Below, piece by piece: positions 33,263-42,181 of a stretch of 64,000 nucleotides of DNA. Below the pieces are notes generated by a model. The model did no database searches. It worked only from the letters and a program-made list of their open reading frames with translations, and was not told the origin of the DNA. Origin of the DNA: Hyphomicrobiales bacterium (GTDB taxonomy: Bacteria > Pseudomonadota > Alphaproteobacteria > Rhizobiales > Rhizobiaceae); assembly GCA_900469475.1 (NCBI GenBank), contig UBXG01000016.1, forward strand, positions 133,407 through 197,406, given 5' to 3'. Each line of letters opens with the position of its first letter. Positions within the stretch are counted from its first letter, which is position 1. Made by a program: the position numbers and the translations under genes.

Positions 33263-35044
33263 CTAGAGAACCTTGGCGAGGAAAGCGCGCGTGCGCGGAT
33301 GTCTCGCATCGTTGAGGATCTGTGTGGGCGTGCCGGCTTCGATAACGTGGCCGCCCTCCATGAAGACGATGCTATCGGCGACCTCGCGGGCAAAGCCGAT
33401 CTCGTGGGTGACGATGACGAGCGTAGTGCCGGTGCGCGCAAGCTCCTTGATGACATCGAGGACTTCGCCGACGAGCTCGGGATCGAGTGCGGAGGTTGGC
33501 TCGTCGAAGAGAAGGACCTTCGGCCGCAACGCCAGGGCACGGGCGATGGCAACACGCTGCTGCTGGCCGCCGGAGAGCTGGCGGGGATAGGCATCGATCT
33601 TGTCGCTAAGGCCGACGCGGGCGAGAAGCTCTTGCGCATAGGCGGTCGCTTCGTCGCGGCTCACCCCACGTACCTGGATGGGTGCCTCGATAATATTTTC
33701 TAAAACAGTGAGATGCGGAAACAAGTTAAAGTTCTGAAAGACCATGCCGATGTCGGTCCGGCGCTTCAGAATGTCCTTTTCCTTAAGCTCATAGAGCACC
33801 TCGCCCTTCTGCGTGTAGCCGACGAGTTTGCCATCGACGGAGATGAAGCCGCTGTCGACGCGCTCGAGATGATTGATCGAACGCAACAGCGTCGATTTTC
33901 CCGAGCCCGACGGACCGATAATGGCCGTGACGCTGCCGGCCGGCAGGTTAAGCTCGACATCGTCGAGAACTTTCAGCGTGCCGAAGCTCTTCGAAATACC
34001 ATGGATGCGCACGGCACCGCCCCTGGCACGAAGATCTGTCACGCTCCGAAAAGCGGCGAATGCCCTGGTGTCCGAACTACCGTCTACAGTAGCGGGCAGC
34101 GGCCGCTGGAAGCGTCGGAAGAATGCCTGAAACGGCAAAGGTGTCGGATTGCGCACCGCACCCTTGGAGAAATAGCGCTCGATATAGTGCTGGGCAATCG
34201 ATAGCACCGTCATGATGACGAGATACCAGACGGTTGCCACCATCAGCAGTGGAATGACTTCCAGATTGCGGCGGTAGATGACCTGCACCGTGTAGAAGAG
34301 TTCCGGCAGGGCCAGCACGTAGACCATGGAGGTGCTTTTGGCGAGGCCAATGATCTCGTTGAAGCCCGTGGGCAGGATGGAGCGCATCGCCTGCGGCAGA
34401 ATGATGCGGAACGCCTGACGGCGGCGCGACAGGCCGAGGGACGCGGCCGCTTCCAGCTGACCCTGGTCGACTGACAGAATGCCGCCGCGCACGATTTCGG
34501 CAAAGAAGGCCGACTGGTTCAGCGTCAGCCCGAGAAAGGCCGCAGCAAACGGCGTCAGGAGCTGCGTGGTCGGATAATCGAACAGAACCTTGTCGCTGAA
34601 CGGGACTCCAATGCTAATGGTTTCATAGAGATAGCCGAGATTGTTGAGAACCAGCAGCAGCACGATCATCGGGATCGACCGCAGCAGCCAAATATAGCCC
34701 CAGGAGAGGCTCGCAAGTAGCGGCGACTTCGATACGCGCGCCAGAGCCAATGCCGTTCCGAGCATAGAGCCTGACACCGCCGCAAGCGCCGTCAGAAGCA
34801 GCGTCCTGCCAAGGCCAACCAGCACCGGCTCCGCAAAGAACCACTCGGCGAAGACACCCCAGCCCCAGCGCGGATTGGTGAAGGTGGAGTAGAGGACGAC
34901 CGCCATGACGACTGCGGCAAAGATCGTGCCGGCGGTTCGTCCAGGGTGCCTCGCCGGCACGATGCGATAACGCGAATAATCTGTCTTCGTCTCGGCGGCT
35001 CCAGTGCCTCGATCGACACCCGCAAAATCCGTCGTCAGCGCCAT
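33263..35044 (-). CDS. Fused amino-acid ABC transporter permease and ATP-binding protein
   Basis: This 593-residue chain joins two normally separate subunits. Residues about 35-300 form a HisM/GlnP-type permease with the EAA loop AAASLGLSRRRQAFRIILPQ. Residues about 345-593 form a full ABC ATPase with Walker A GPSGSGKST, signature LSGGQQQR and Walker B VLLFDEPTSALD. A linker of about 45 residues joins them. As one gene supplies both parts, a homodimer would make a complete transporter with the twin binding proteins downstream. In B. subtilis the same roles are split among YtmL, YtmM and YtmN. Confidence 0.94.
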   Translation of the reverse strand: MALTTDFAGVDRGTGAAETKTDYSRYRIVPARHPGRTAGTIFAAVVMAVVLYSTFTNPRWGWGVFAEWFFAEPVLVGLGRTLLLTALAAVSGSMLGTALALARVSKSPLLASLSWGYIWLLRSIPMIVLLLVLNNLGYLYETISIGVPFSDKVLFDYPTTQLLTPFAAAFLGLTLNQSAFFAEIVRGGILSVDQGQLEAAASLGLSRRRQAFRIILPQAMRSILPTGFNEIIGLAKSTSMVYVLALPELFYTVQVIYRRNLEVIPLLMVATVWYLVIMTVLSIAQHYIERYFSKGAVRNPTPLPFQAFFRRFQRPLPATVDGSSDTRAFAAFRSVTDLRARGGAVRIHGISKSFGTLKVLDDVELNLPAGSVTAIIGPSGSGKSTLLRSINHLERVDSGFISVDGKLVGYTQKGEVLYELKEKDILKRRTDIGMVFQNFNLFPHLTVLENIIEAPIQVRGVSRDEATAYAQELLARVGLSDKIDAYPRQLSGGQQQRVAIARALALRPKVLLFDEPTSALDPELVGEVLDVIKELARTGTTLVIVTHEIGFAREVADSIVFMEGGHVIEAGTPTQILNDARHPRTRAFLAKVL

Positions 35045-35084
35045 GATCCTTACCCCTTTTTGATTGTCGTTGATCCGCTACGCA

Positions 35085-35633
35085 TTACCGGCCGGCGGCT
35101 GCCAAGCGCTGCTGCGAGCCCGAGGTTTCGGCGATATAGGCCAGAGCCAAATGGCTGATATCCTTCTCGAAAGGCAGGCTCTTGTAGATTTCCGGATCGA
35201 CGGAGGTATCGAACAGGGCCGTGTAGCCATTATTGAGGTAAAGACCGACGGCCTCGGGCTGGCGAAAGCCTGTCGTCAGGTAGATGCGGCGATAGCCCTG
35301 CCGCGCCGCCTGGGCCTCCAGTTCGACCAGCAGCCTACGCGCCAATCCCTGACGACGGAAATCGTGCCGCGTCCAAATCCGTTTGAATTCGGCGGTTTGG
35401 TCGTCATCGTGCTTGAAAGCGCCGCCGCCGATCGTCTCACCATTTCGGAGCAGGAGCAGAAAATTGCCATGCGGCGGCGCAAAGGCTTCCGGCGGATAGC
35501 GATTGAGTTCGGCAGCCGCCCCTTCGGCATTGAAATAGTTGCCGTAGCGGCTGTCATATTCATGGATCAGCTCGTCAATCAGCGGCTTGGCGCGGGGGTC
35601 CAGCGTGGTCGTATAAAGAAACGTGTCGCTCAT
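35085..35633 (-). CDS. GNAT-family N-acetyltransferase
   Basis: This 182-residue GNAT protein has the acetyl-CoA-binding loop in IWTRHDFRRQGLARRLLVEL and the motif B region GFRQPEAVGLYLNNGYTALF. ATG 35633 with GGGTGA upstream is preferred; a GTG at 35645 that overlaps the deacetylase stop is an alternative. In the operon it would play the part of SnaA (YtmI): N-acetylation of an S-substituted cysteine before oxidation. The substrate is inferred from context only. Confidence 0.9.
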   Translation of the reverse strand: MSDTFLYTTTLDPRAKPLIDELIHEYDSRYGNYFNAEGAAAELNRYPPEAFAPPHGNFLLLLRNGETIGGGAFKHDDDQTAEFKRIWTRHDFRRQGLARRLLVELEAQAARQGYRRIYLTTGFRQPEAVGLYLNNGYTALFDTSVDPEIYKSLPFEKDISHLALAYIAETSGSQQRLAAAGR

Positions 35634-35641
35634 ATCGTTCG

Positions 35642-36841
35642 TCACCCGTTGTCATTCGCGAGGAAAGCTTCGGCGAGCCGCACCCAGTAGCGGGCTGCCG
35701 GTGCGATGATGGCGTCGTTGAAATCGTAGCGGGCGCTGTGCAGCGGCGCGCTGTCGCCATTGCCGACGAAGAGGTAGCTCCCTGGCTTTGCCTGCAGCAG
35801 GAAGGCAAAGTCTTCGCTCGCCGTCCTCGGCCGGAAATCCGCCTCGACGGCAGCGCCTCCAAGCGCCTGCAAGGCGACATTGCGGGCGAATTCCGTCTCT
35901 TCGGCATGATTGACGAGCGCGGGAAAACCTAGGCGGTAGTCGACTTCCGCCTCGGCGCCAAAGCTTTCCGCCTGCGCGCGCGCCAAGGCGGAAATTCGTT
36001 CCTGCAATCTCGCCCGAACAGTCTCATTGTAGGCGCGCACGGTCAGCTTCATCTCCACGCTTTCCGGGATGACGTTCGAAGCCGAACCGGCGTGAATGGA
36101 ACCGACCGTTGCGACAGCCATCTCCTGAGGATCGATATTGCGCGAGACGACGCTTTGCAGGGCGGTGATGAACGAGGCCGAAGCCAGCACCGGGTCGACC
36201 GCACGATGCGGCTCGGCACCATGCCCGCCTTTTCCAACGATCGTGATGACCGCCTTGTCGACTGAGGCCATCGCCGGGCCGGCAACGAAACCAAACTGCC
36301 CCGCCCCAACGCCGGGCCAATTGTGCAGCCCGAAGACCGCATCGACGGGGAAACGATCGAAAAGTCCTTCCGATAACATCTTGCGCGCACCGGCGCCGAT
36401 TTCCTCAGCCGGCTGGAATATCAGCCGCAGCGTGCCGCTGAAATTGCCGCTTTCGGCAAGATAGCGGGCTGCAGCCAGCAGGATCGACGTATGCCCGTCG
36501 TGACCGCATGCATGCATGACGCCGGGATTGGAACTCGCATAATCAAGCCCCGTCGCCTCTTCGATCGGCAAGGCATCCATGTCGGCGCGGATGCCGATAC
36601 AGCGGTTGCCATTGCCCCGCCTCAGCGTCGCGACCACGCCGGTACCGGCTATGCCTGTTGCGACGTCGTAGCCCCACTCGGCAAGCAGCGAGGCCACCTT
36701 TTTGGCGGTACGATGCTCCTGAAAGGCGAGTTCGGGATATTGATGCAGATCGTGCCTAAGCGCGATGATTTCATCGAGATAGGCGGCGATCCCTGTCGCG
36801 ATTGGATCGGTAATCGAAACGGTCTTGATGATGGCGTTCAT
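35642..36841 (-). CDS. M20-family amidohydrolase (N-acyl amino acid deacetylase)
   Basis: This 399-residue metallopeptidase belongs to the HipO/N-acyl-L-amino-acid amidohydrolase branch. Metal ligands are visible in HACGHDGHTSILLAA and LIFQPAEEIGAGA; the dimerisation domain holds GKGGHGAEPHRAVDP. AGGA precedes ATG 36841. In the proposed pathway it corresponds to SndA (YtnL), removing the acetyl group to release cysteine after C-S cleavage. It lies 15 bases past the NtaA-type monooxygenase gene. Confidence 0.93.
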   Translation of the reverse strand: MNAIIKTVSITDPIATGIAAYLDEIIALRHDLHQYPELAFQEHRTAKKVASLLAEWGYDVATGIAGTGVVATLRRGNGNRCIGIRADMDALPIEEATGLDYASSNPGVMHACGHDGHTSILLAAARYLAESGNFSGTLRLIFQPAEEIGAGARKMLSEGLFDRFPVDAVFGLHNWPGVGAGQFGFVAGPAMASVDKAVITIVGKGGHGAEPHRAVDPVLASASFITALQSVVSRNIDPQEMAVATVGSIHAGSASNVIPESVEMKLTVRAYNETVRARLQERISALARAQAESFGAEAEVDYRLGFPALVNHAEETEFARNVALQALGGAAVEADFRPRTASEDFAFLLQAKPGSYLFVGNGDSAPLHSARYDFNDAIIAPAARYWVRLAEAFLANDNG

Positions 36842-36856
36842 GGTGATCGTCCTGGC

Positions 36857-38206
36857 TCAAGCGCCTACAGCCTTTGCGGGTTCGATGTCGGCAGCCTCTG
36901 CCGCATAACGGCTTTCGCGATATGGCAGTCCCAGATGATCGCGGAGCGTCTCGCCTTTCAAAGCGGGATCGAAATAGCCCCGCTCGGTCAGGATCGGCAG
37001 GACATGCCTTGAGAAATCGTCGAAGCCTTCACCGATGACGGGAAAACCGAGGATGAAGCCGTCGGCGCCCTCTTCGTCCACCCAGCGGATGATTTCATTG
37101 GCAATGTGCTCGGCCGTGCCGATGAAGGAGGTTCGCGGCGTTGCCGCGTCGAGCGCCACTTCGCGCAGGGTGAGACCTTTCTCGCGCGCCGTCTTTTTTA
37201 TGCGGTCTGTCGTCGCGCGGAAATTGTTGCGGCCGATATCGCCAAGGTCGGGAAACGGCTCGTCCAACGGGTAGGCGCTGAAATCGTGATGATCGAAGAA
37301 GCGGCCGAGATAGGCGAGCGCTTCCTCGATGGTGACGAGATTGCGGATCGCCTGGTATTTGGCTTCCGCCTCCTCCTGCGTAGCGCCGACGATCGGGCCG
37401 ATGCCGGGGAAGATGCCGATATCGGCGGCGCTGCGGCCATGCGCGATCGCGGATTGTTTGACCTGCTTGTAGAAGATCTTCGCGTCTTCCAGCGGCCCGC
37501 CATTGGTGAAGACGGCATCGGCATGTTTGCCGGCCAGCCGGATGCCGGAATCGGATGCACCAGCCTGGAAGACCACCGGCTGGCCCTGCTTGGAGCGACC
37601 GATATTGAGGGGGCCTTCGATGCGGAAGAACCGGCCTTTGTGGTTCAGGCGATGCAGCTTGGATTTGTCGGCGTAGACGCCGCTCTCACGGTCGCGCACG
37701 AAAGCATCGTCGTCCCAGGAGTCCCAGAGGCCCTTGGTGGCGTCGAGATATTCATCAGCGATCTCGTATCGCAGCTCGTGCTCGGGGTGCTCACGGCTAT
37801 AGTTGCGGCCGGAGCCTTCGAGCGGTGAGGTTACTGCGTTCCAGCCCGCGCGGCCGCCGCTGATGAGATCGAGCGAGGCAAATTGCCGGGCAATGGTGAA
37901 GGGATCGCTATAAGAGGTCGAAACCGTACCCACCAGGCCGAGCTTGGTCGTGAAGGCGGCAAGCGCTGACAGAATAGTCAGCGGCTCGAAGCGATTGAGG
38001 AAGTGCGGGATAGATTGCTCGTTGATATAGAGGCCGTCCGCGACGAAAGCGAAGGCGATACCGGCCTCTTCGGCCTTACGGGCCGTTTTGACAAAAAAGT
38101 TCAGATTGGTGCTGGCATCCGCCGGGACGCTCGGATGCTTCCAGGCATTCATGTGGCCGCCAGGACCCTGTAGCATGATACCGAAAGTGACGTGTTTTTG
38201 AGCCAT
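36857..38206 (-). CDS. NtaA/DmoA/CmoJ-type FMN-dependent monooxygenase
   Basis: This 449-residue enzyme belongs to the nitrilotriacetate monooxygenase component A family: FGIMLQGPGGHMNAWKHP at the start, LVGTVSTSYSDPFTIARQFA, SGGRAGWNAVTSP and QPVVFQAGASDSGI. Members cleave C-N or C-S bonds with FMNH2 and oxygen. GGAGG lies 6 bases before ATG 38206. It is the counterpart of CmoJ (YtnJ) in B. subtilis, which oxidises N-acetylated S-alkylcysteines. No flavin reductase is encoded in the operon, so FMNH2 must come from elsewhere. Confidence 0.93.
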   Translation of the reverse strand: MAQKHVTFGIMLQGPGGHMNAWKHPSVPADASTNLNFFVKTARKAEEAGIAFAFVADGLYINEQSIPHFLNRFEPLTILSALAAFTTKLGLVGTVSTSYSDPFTIARQFASLDLISGGRAGWNAVTSPLEGSGRNYSREHPEHELRYEIADEYLDATKGLWDSWDDDAFVRDRESGVYADKSKLHRLNHKGRFFRIEGPLNIGRSKQGQPVVFQAGASDSGIRLAGKHADAVFTNGGPLEDAKIFYKQVKQSAIAHGRSAADIGIFPGIGPIVGATQEEAEAKYQAIRNLVTIEEALAYLGRFFDHHDFSAYPLDEPFPDLGDIGRNNFRATTDRIKKTAREKGLTLREVALDAATPRTSFIGTAEHIANEIIRWVDEEGADGFILGFPVIGEGFDDFSRHVLPILTERGYFDPALKGETLRDHLGLPYRESRYAAEAADIEPAKAVGA

Positions 38207-38230
38207 GATGATCCTCCTGGGACAGGCCGC

Positions 38231-39223
38231 TCAGGCAACGAGGGAAAGGCGTTCTTTGGCGAGCAGCTCTATGGAATTGAGCCGTTCGGCTGCGGTTAGC
38301 GCCGGCGTGTCGAGCACGAATTCCTCGACGCCGTAGCGTCGATGGAGTGCGTCGAGCTCGTCACGGATCTGCGCCGCCGTACCGTGCAGCACGCTCGGTG
38401 CCTTCTCCTCGGTTCGGAAGTCCGAGAAGCCGGCCTGCCGCGCGAATTCCGCCGCTTGCTCCTGGGTGCCGACATTGACGCTTTGGCCGTTGGGCAGGAA
38501 GAGCTTGACGATGCGCAGCTGGCCGACGCGCTCACGGGCATGGGGTTCGCTTTCGGCAGCAAAGGCTGCGAGCGCCAGGATCGGCACCTTGCCGCACGTC
38601 GCATTCCCGTAGGCTTCGAAGGTATTGCGCAAATTTTCCGGATCGCCGTTCAGATGGCCGGCAAACACCAGCCTCCAGCCCTTCTCCGCGGCGAGCTTCG
38701 CACTCTCGACGCTGGCGCCAAGAAGGAAGCGCTCCGGCGCGCGTGGCGGAAACGGCGTCGCCAGCGCGCCATCCGAATGCGAGTCGGCCGCGAGATAAAT
38801 GTTGATATCGGAAAGCTGCTCGGCGAAGTCAGGCTTCTTCTCGGGATCGAAGGCCCGCTGCAATGCCCGCGTCGAGAGCGGAAAGCCACCCGGCGCCTTG
38901 CCGACACCGAGATCCACGCGTCCCGGCGCCAACGAAGCCAGGAGATTGAAAGTCTCGGCAACCTTGTAGGCGCTATAATGCTGCAGCATGACGCCGCCGG
39001 AGCCGACGCGGATCCTCGAAGTCCGGGCAAGAAGATGGGCGATCAGGACTTCCGGCGCCGAACTTGCGAGGTTCGCCATATTATGATGCTCGGCGACCCA
39101 AAAGCGATGATAGCCAAGTTCTTCGGCCCTAACGGCCAGCCTCGTCGTTGCGCCAAGCGCATCGGTGGCACTGAGCCCCTGTTCAATCGGACTTTTGTCG
39201 AGAAGACTAAGGAGATAAGACAT
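38231..39223 (-). CDS. MsnO8/CmoO-type LLM flavin-dependent oxidoreductase
   Basis: This 330-residue luciferase-like protein has the MsnO8-family marks YHRFWVAEHHNMANLASSAP, GSGGVMLQHYSAYKVAE and GRVDLGVGKAPGGF. It is the first gene of the leftward operon. The B. subtilis YtmO (CmoO) protein belongs to the same subgroup and sits in the equivalent operon, which is a main reason for the pathway assignment here. The ribosome site is weak (GGATG). The promoter should lie at 39224-39300, where the shared 15-bp motif occurs. Confidence 0.92.
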   Translation of the reverse strand: MSYLLSLLDKSPIEQGLSATDALGATTRLAVRAEELGYHRFWVAEHHNMANLASSAPEVLIAHLLARTSRIRVGSGGVMLQHYSAYKVAETFNLLASLAPGRVDLGVGKAPGGFPLSTRALQRAFDPEKKPDFAEQLSDINIYLAADSHSDGALATPFPPRAPERFLLGASVESAKLAAEKGWRLVFAGHLNGDPENLRNTFEAYGNATCGKVPILALAAFAAESEPHARERVGQLRIVKLFLPNGQSVNVGTQEQAAEFARQAGFSDFRTEEKAPSVLHGTAAQIRDELDALHRRYGVEEFVLDTPALTAAERLNSIELLAKERLSLVA

Positions 39224-39771
39224 GCCGTTTCATCCATGTTTTCGCTCGATGTCGACCACGGAGCGCTATAGTCTATAAAAAACATAGATTTTAAGTTATT
39301 TAAGAAACAGCTTTCTTTTTCTTCCGCCGGATGCGGAAAAAATCGGCAGCACCCGGACAGAGTGTCGACGGGCGCGACACCACAATTAGACGAGTTTGCT
39401 TGCCTTGAGCCGCGTCGTCACTCGGGCCACATCTGCATAGGCAAGCTCGGCACATAAGGTGCGCTTTGGTCACGAGCATGGCAACCTGCCTTCCTTGCCG
39501 GTAACGTGGAAGGCGGAGATTCGGATAGCATCATGGGTCTGCTTCTATCATCGATAGAACTTCACCAGATCGGTGGAAATCACGCTGGCTTCGCCACAGC
39601 GGCAAAGAGATCAACGACATCATCGTGCGCGATGAAGGATTGACTACATGGGTCATTTGAAGGCGGCAAACTGATCTCATGGATAAGCAGCTTACGCAGC
39701 AATCAATTATGGCAAAGCTCATTCTCGATGAACTCATGATACAAGGAAAAAGGCGACCCTCTCCGAGTGCT
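39224..39771. other. Intergenic region, AT-richer, no convincing gene
   Basis: This 548-base stretch starts with the sulfur-operon promoter region (39224-39300). Beyond it, short frames such as one at 39679-39864 have no ribosome site or recognisable content, and partial frames interrupted by stops near 39540-39700 could be gene remnants. Nothing further can be supported. Confidence 0.5.
39267..39281. promoter_or_regulatory. Shared sulfur-operon motif, copy 1
   Basis: TATAGTCTATAAAAA occurs here, 44 bases upstream of the first gene of the leftward operon. Its core TATAG-T-CTATA is a perfect dyad around one base. The same 15 bases are found upstream of tauA at 42182-42196. Both flanked operons are predicted to scavenge organosulfur, so a common regulator such as a CysB/Cbl-type LysR protein is plausible. 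Confidence 0.6.
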
Positions 39772-40490
39772 TCAATATCCGAATTCAGATGCTACCGCCA
39801 GGAACCAACAACCATATGCAGCATCATAAACTCCATCTACAGTCTGGTTGAAGGTCGTCCCTGAAACACCGGGTTGATCGTAGTCACGGTACCGTTACCC
39901 GACAAGATCGCAATCGAGTTGACGGCATATTTACACTTGTAGCTGTTGGAATCGCGCTGATAAAAGAATCATCGACTCCAAGATTATCCTGCATCATGAA
40001 TCAAAGCGCATTTGAATTGTTAGCGGGTGCCCAATCAATTGGCGTCGTTGCGTAGATAAAATTATTTCCCGTAATTATCCCAACATTCTGGTTGCTGGTA
40101 GCTATTCTTATACCTGTCGCAAGCACCCACTTGCATAATTATCGCATTGGCCAATACGATTGCGCTGAATCGAAACGTCGGCAGCATTTCCCCATAAACT
40201 ATTGCTGCGGCCGATGAATTTCCGGAGGAACATATAGTGCTGTCTTTAATTCTAATGTTGGTTCCGGATTGGATAGGATGCTCGGTAGATTAGGTCTGGT
40301 GTAAATCGTCTGCTGGACCATATCTATACCACTGAAGTTCACACCATTGGCTGTATTCTGGATAAGAATAGCGGGGTCCTCCGAAGAGTTTGACGCCCAT
40401 CCTCCGGTGAGAAAATACGGCAAACGCGCCCGAGATAACATTACCCGTCTCCATCAACTGAAATGCTTTCCGCTTTTCCGACATCATCTA
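39772..40490 (-). pseudogene. Decayed gene for a secreted beta-helix-like protein
   Basis: Translating the minus strand in three frames gives consecutive, in-order pieces that read as one protein: GGWASNSSEDPAILIQNTAN, GVNFSGIDMVQQ, then LWGNAADVSIQRNRIGQCDN, then ATSNQNVGIITGNNFIYATT, then NLGVDDSFISAIPTAT, then YAVNSIAILSGNGTVTTINP, then GTTFNQTVDGVYDAAYGCWF, ending EFGY and a stop near 39772. At least four frameshifts or stops separate them. The repeated short Asn/Gly/Ile-rich strands resemble right-handed beta-helix proteins such as pectate-lyase-like enzymes. The boundaries are approximate and the 5' end may extend to about 40490. Confidence 0.6.
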
Positions 40491-40649
40491 TCCACCTGGT
40501 ACGTCGATAGGAGAGCACACGTAACTATGGACTCATCTGAAGATACCTATGTATAGCTTTAAGAAAACAGCCGATAGCATGAGCGACGCCACGCGAATTG
40601 CCTCGAAAAGGGCATATCGATCATTATCCCGCGACGCCTTAGCACGCCT

Positions 40650-41489
40650 TCACGCGTCACCTGATAGGCCTTGATTAGCGAGACCCCGTAGCTCTGTATA
40701 AAGTTCTTTTAGCTCTTTCTTGAATAAAAACAGATTGGCGGTAGGGGCATTTTGCACTTCTGGATCCATTATATCACGGACCGCAAACAAGCCGTTGTGT
40801 AGTATTATATAGAATCCCAGATATTCATCTACAGGAAAATTATTATTAATAACTGATATGCGGTCATTAAATAACCTCCATATATAGTGCGGATGCACCT
40901 CTATTTCAAGAATCCTTGGTCTCAAAAGTTCACTTATACTCTCCTTAACGAGCGCGGCTTCAAAACCTTCGACGTCCATTTTTATCATGTCAAAGGGGCC
41001 GAAAAACTCTCGTAATCGCCCGATCGAAGCTTGAGTGACCTCCAGCGTCCCAATATTATGTAGCGACGTACCATCCTCGCCGAGAAGACCGGGGCTTTCC
41101 GGATGTAAATCAACTTTTGCGAGTGTCGGGCCATCAATTGTAGAGCCAGCGGTATGAAGTACAATGGCGCGATGAGCCAGATTGTTTCTGCGCAGATTTT
41201 CATTGGAAGTTTGAACATTGAGCGGAAGCAAGTCCATACCGATGACTTTGCCTCCTTCCGGACAAGAGGCCGCCATAATAGCTGTAAACAAACCCCATTG
41301 GGTGCCAATTTCAAGAATATTCGAGGAGACCTGCGCACAGCGATGAAGTATATAAGCTTCAGCGTTTACACGCGTGATAGGTAGAGAAACATTACCAATT
41401 CTCGGAGCTAACCCAAATGTCGGTAGGATTATTGAAAGTGGAGTATCATCAATATTTATATTAAACCCTTGGGTTTCGAGCATATACAT
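40650..41489 (-). CDS. FkbM-family methyltransferase
   Basis: This 279-residue protein has a SAM-binding Rossmann motif (SNILEIGTQWGLFTAIMAA), GKVIGMDLLPLNVQTS, and the family's FDMIKMDVEGFEAALVKES motif. FkbM methyltransferases often modify sugars or secondary metabolites. The gene and its flanks are clearly AT-richer than the rest of the window and it lies next to a decayed gene, which suggests recent horizontal gain. ATG 41489 and 41483 are both possible starts. No sugar or polyketide cluster is adjacent, so the substrate is unknown. Confidence 0.82.
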   Translation of the reverse strand: MYMLETQGFNINIDDTPLSIILPTFGLAPRIGNVSLPITRVNAEAYILHRCAQVSSNILEIGTQWGLFTAIMAASCPEGGKVIGMDLLPLNVQTSNENLRRNNLAHRAIVLHTAGSTIDGPTLAKVDLHPESPGLLGEDGTSLHNIGTLEVTQASIGRLREFFGPFDMIKMDVEGFEAALVKESISELLRPRILEIEVHPHYIWRLFNDRISVINNNFPVDEYLGFYIILHNGLFAVRDIMDPEVQNAPTANLFLFKKELKELYTELRGLANQGLSGDA

Positions 41490-41764
41490 CTCCTATCGAG
41501 CAATATTTTAGGCGACTAGAATACAGATTTACATCCGAAATTCTGGTCGATAACGTAACAAACACCTCAACAAACAACTGATCTATTCATATCACGTCAA
41601 AGATATACAGGATGGGTTAGATCTGCTCTATTGGCAACTTTTGCGATACAAATCCATTGGATACACCGCCGGCCGCGGCAGACTTGTTACGCAAAAGAGG
41701 CACAATCGACGGCGATTGCATGCAATAGATTGCCAAAACCCGCAAATCAGTTCACCTTTCGACT

Positions 41765-41998
41765 ATGCCAGATATCGCACGACCATTCGTGACCGATGAT
41801 GACCCTGATCGGGACATTCGCTGCCAGGACGCGCTTCAAGCCGCTTATCGAGAATTGGTGAGCGCTGCGATCATGGCGGGATGGTCTGAACGTGAGGTCG
41901 TTCTCGCGATTGGTGAGCTTGCGGACAAGCACTTGCTCTCGCTTGAAACCAATGACAACGCAGATGCTTTGATTGCATTGCTCCGGCGGATGACCTGA
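41765..41998 (+). CDS. Small conserved hypothetical protein, 77 residues
   Basis: This short protein is acidic and helical, with a central segment (ELVSAAIMAGWSEREVVLAI) and an ordered C-terminus, and its codon use returns to the GC-rich style of the genome core. I recall similar short proteins in rhizobia but no function. The ribosome site is weak. It stands alone between the AT-rich insert and the sulfonate operon. Confidence 0.65.
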   Translation: MPDIARPFVTDDDPDRDIRCQDALQAAYRELVSAAIMAGWSEREVVLAIGELADKHLLSLETNDNADALIALLRRMT

Positions 41999-42181
41999 TG
42001 GCCCCATCCGGGCCACGTCGCAAGCGACCTTAAATTTCGGCTCTTTCGCTATTGAGGCGTGGGTAGGTTGTCCTCACGAGGGCAGGCGCTACAGTTCATA
42101 TGTTGATGGCAGCCGGTTGTTTCTCTTGCTGGAAAGATGCCACGGTCGCAGTCTGTACGAATTCAGACAAACAATTCCTAT

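Noticed and set aside
39679..39864. Possible 61-residue rightward protein
   Set aside because: No ribosome site; its 3' part is antisense to the decayed beta-helix gene and no family is recognised.
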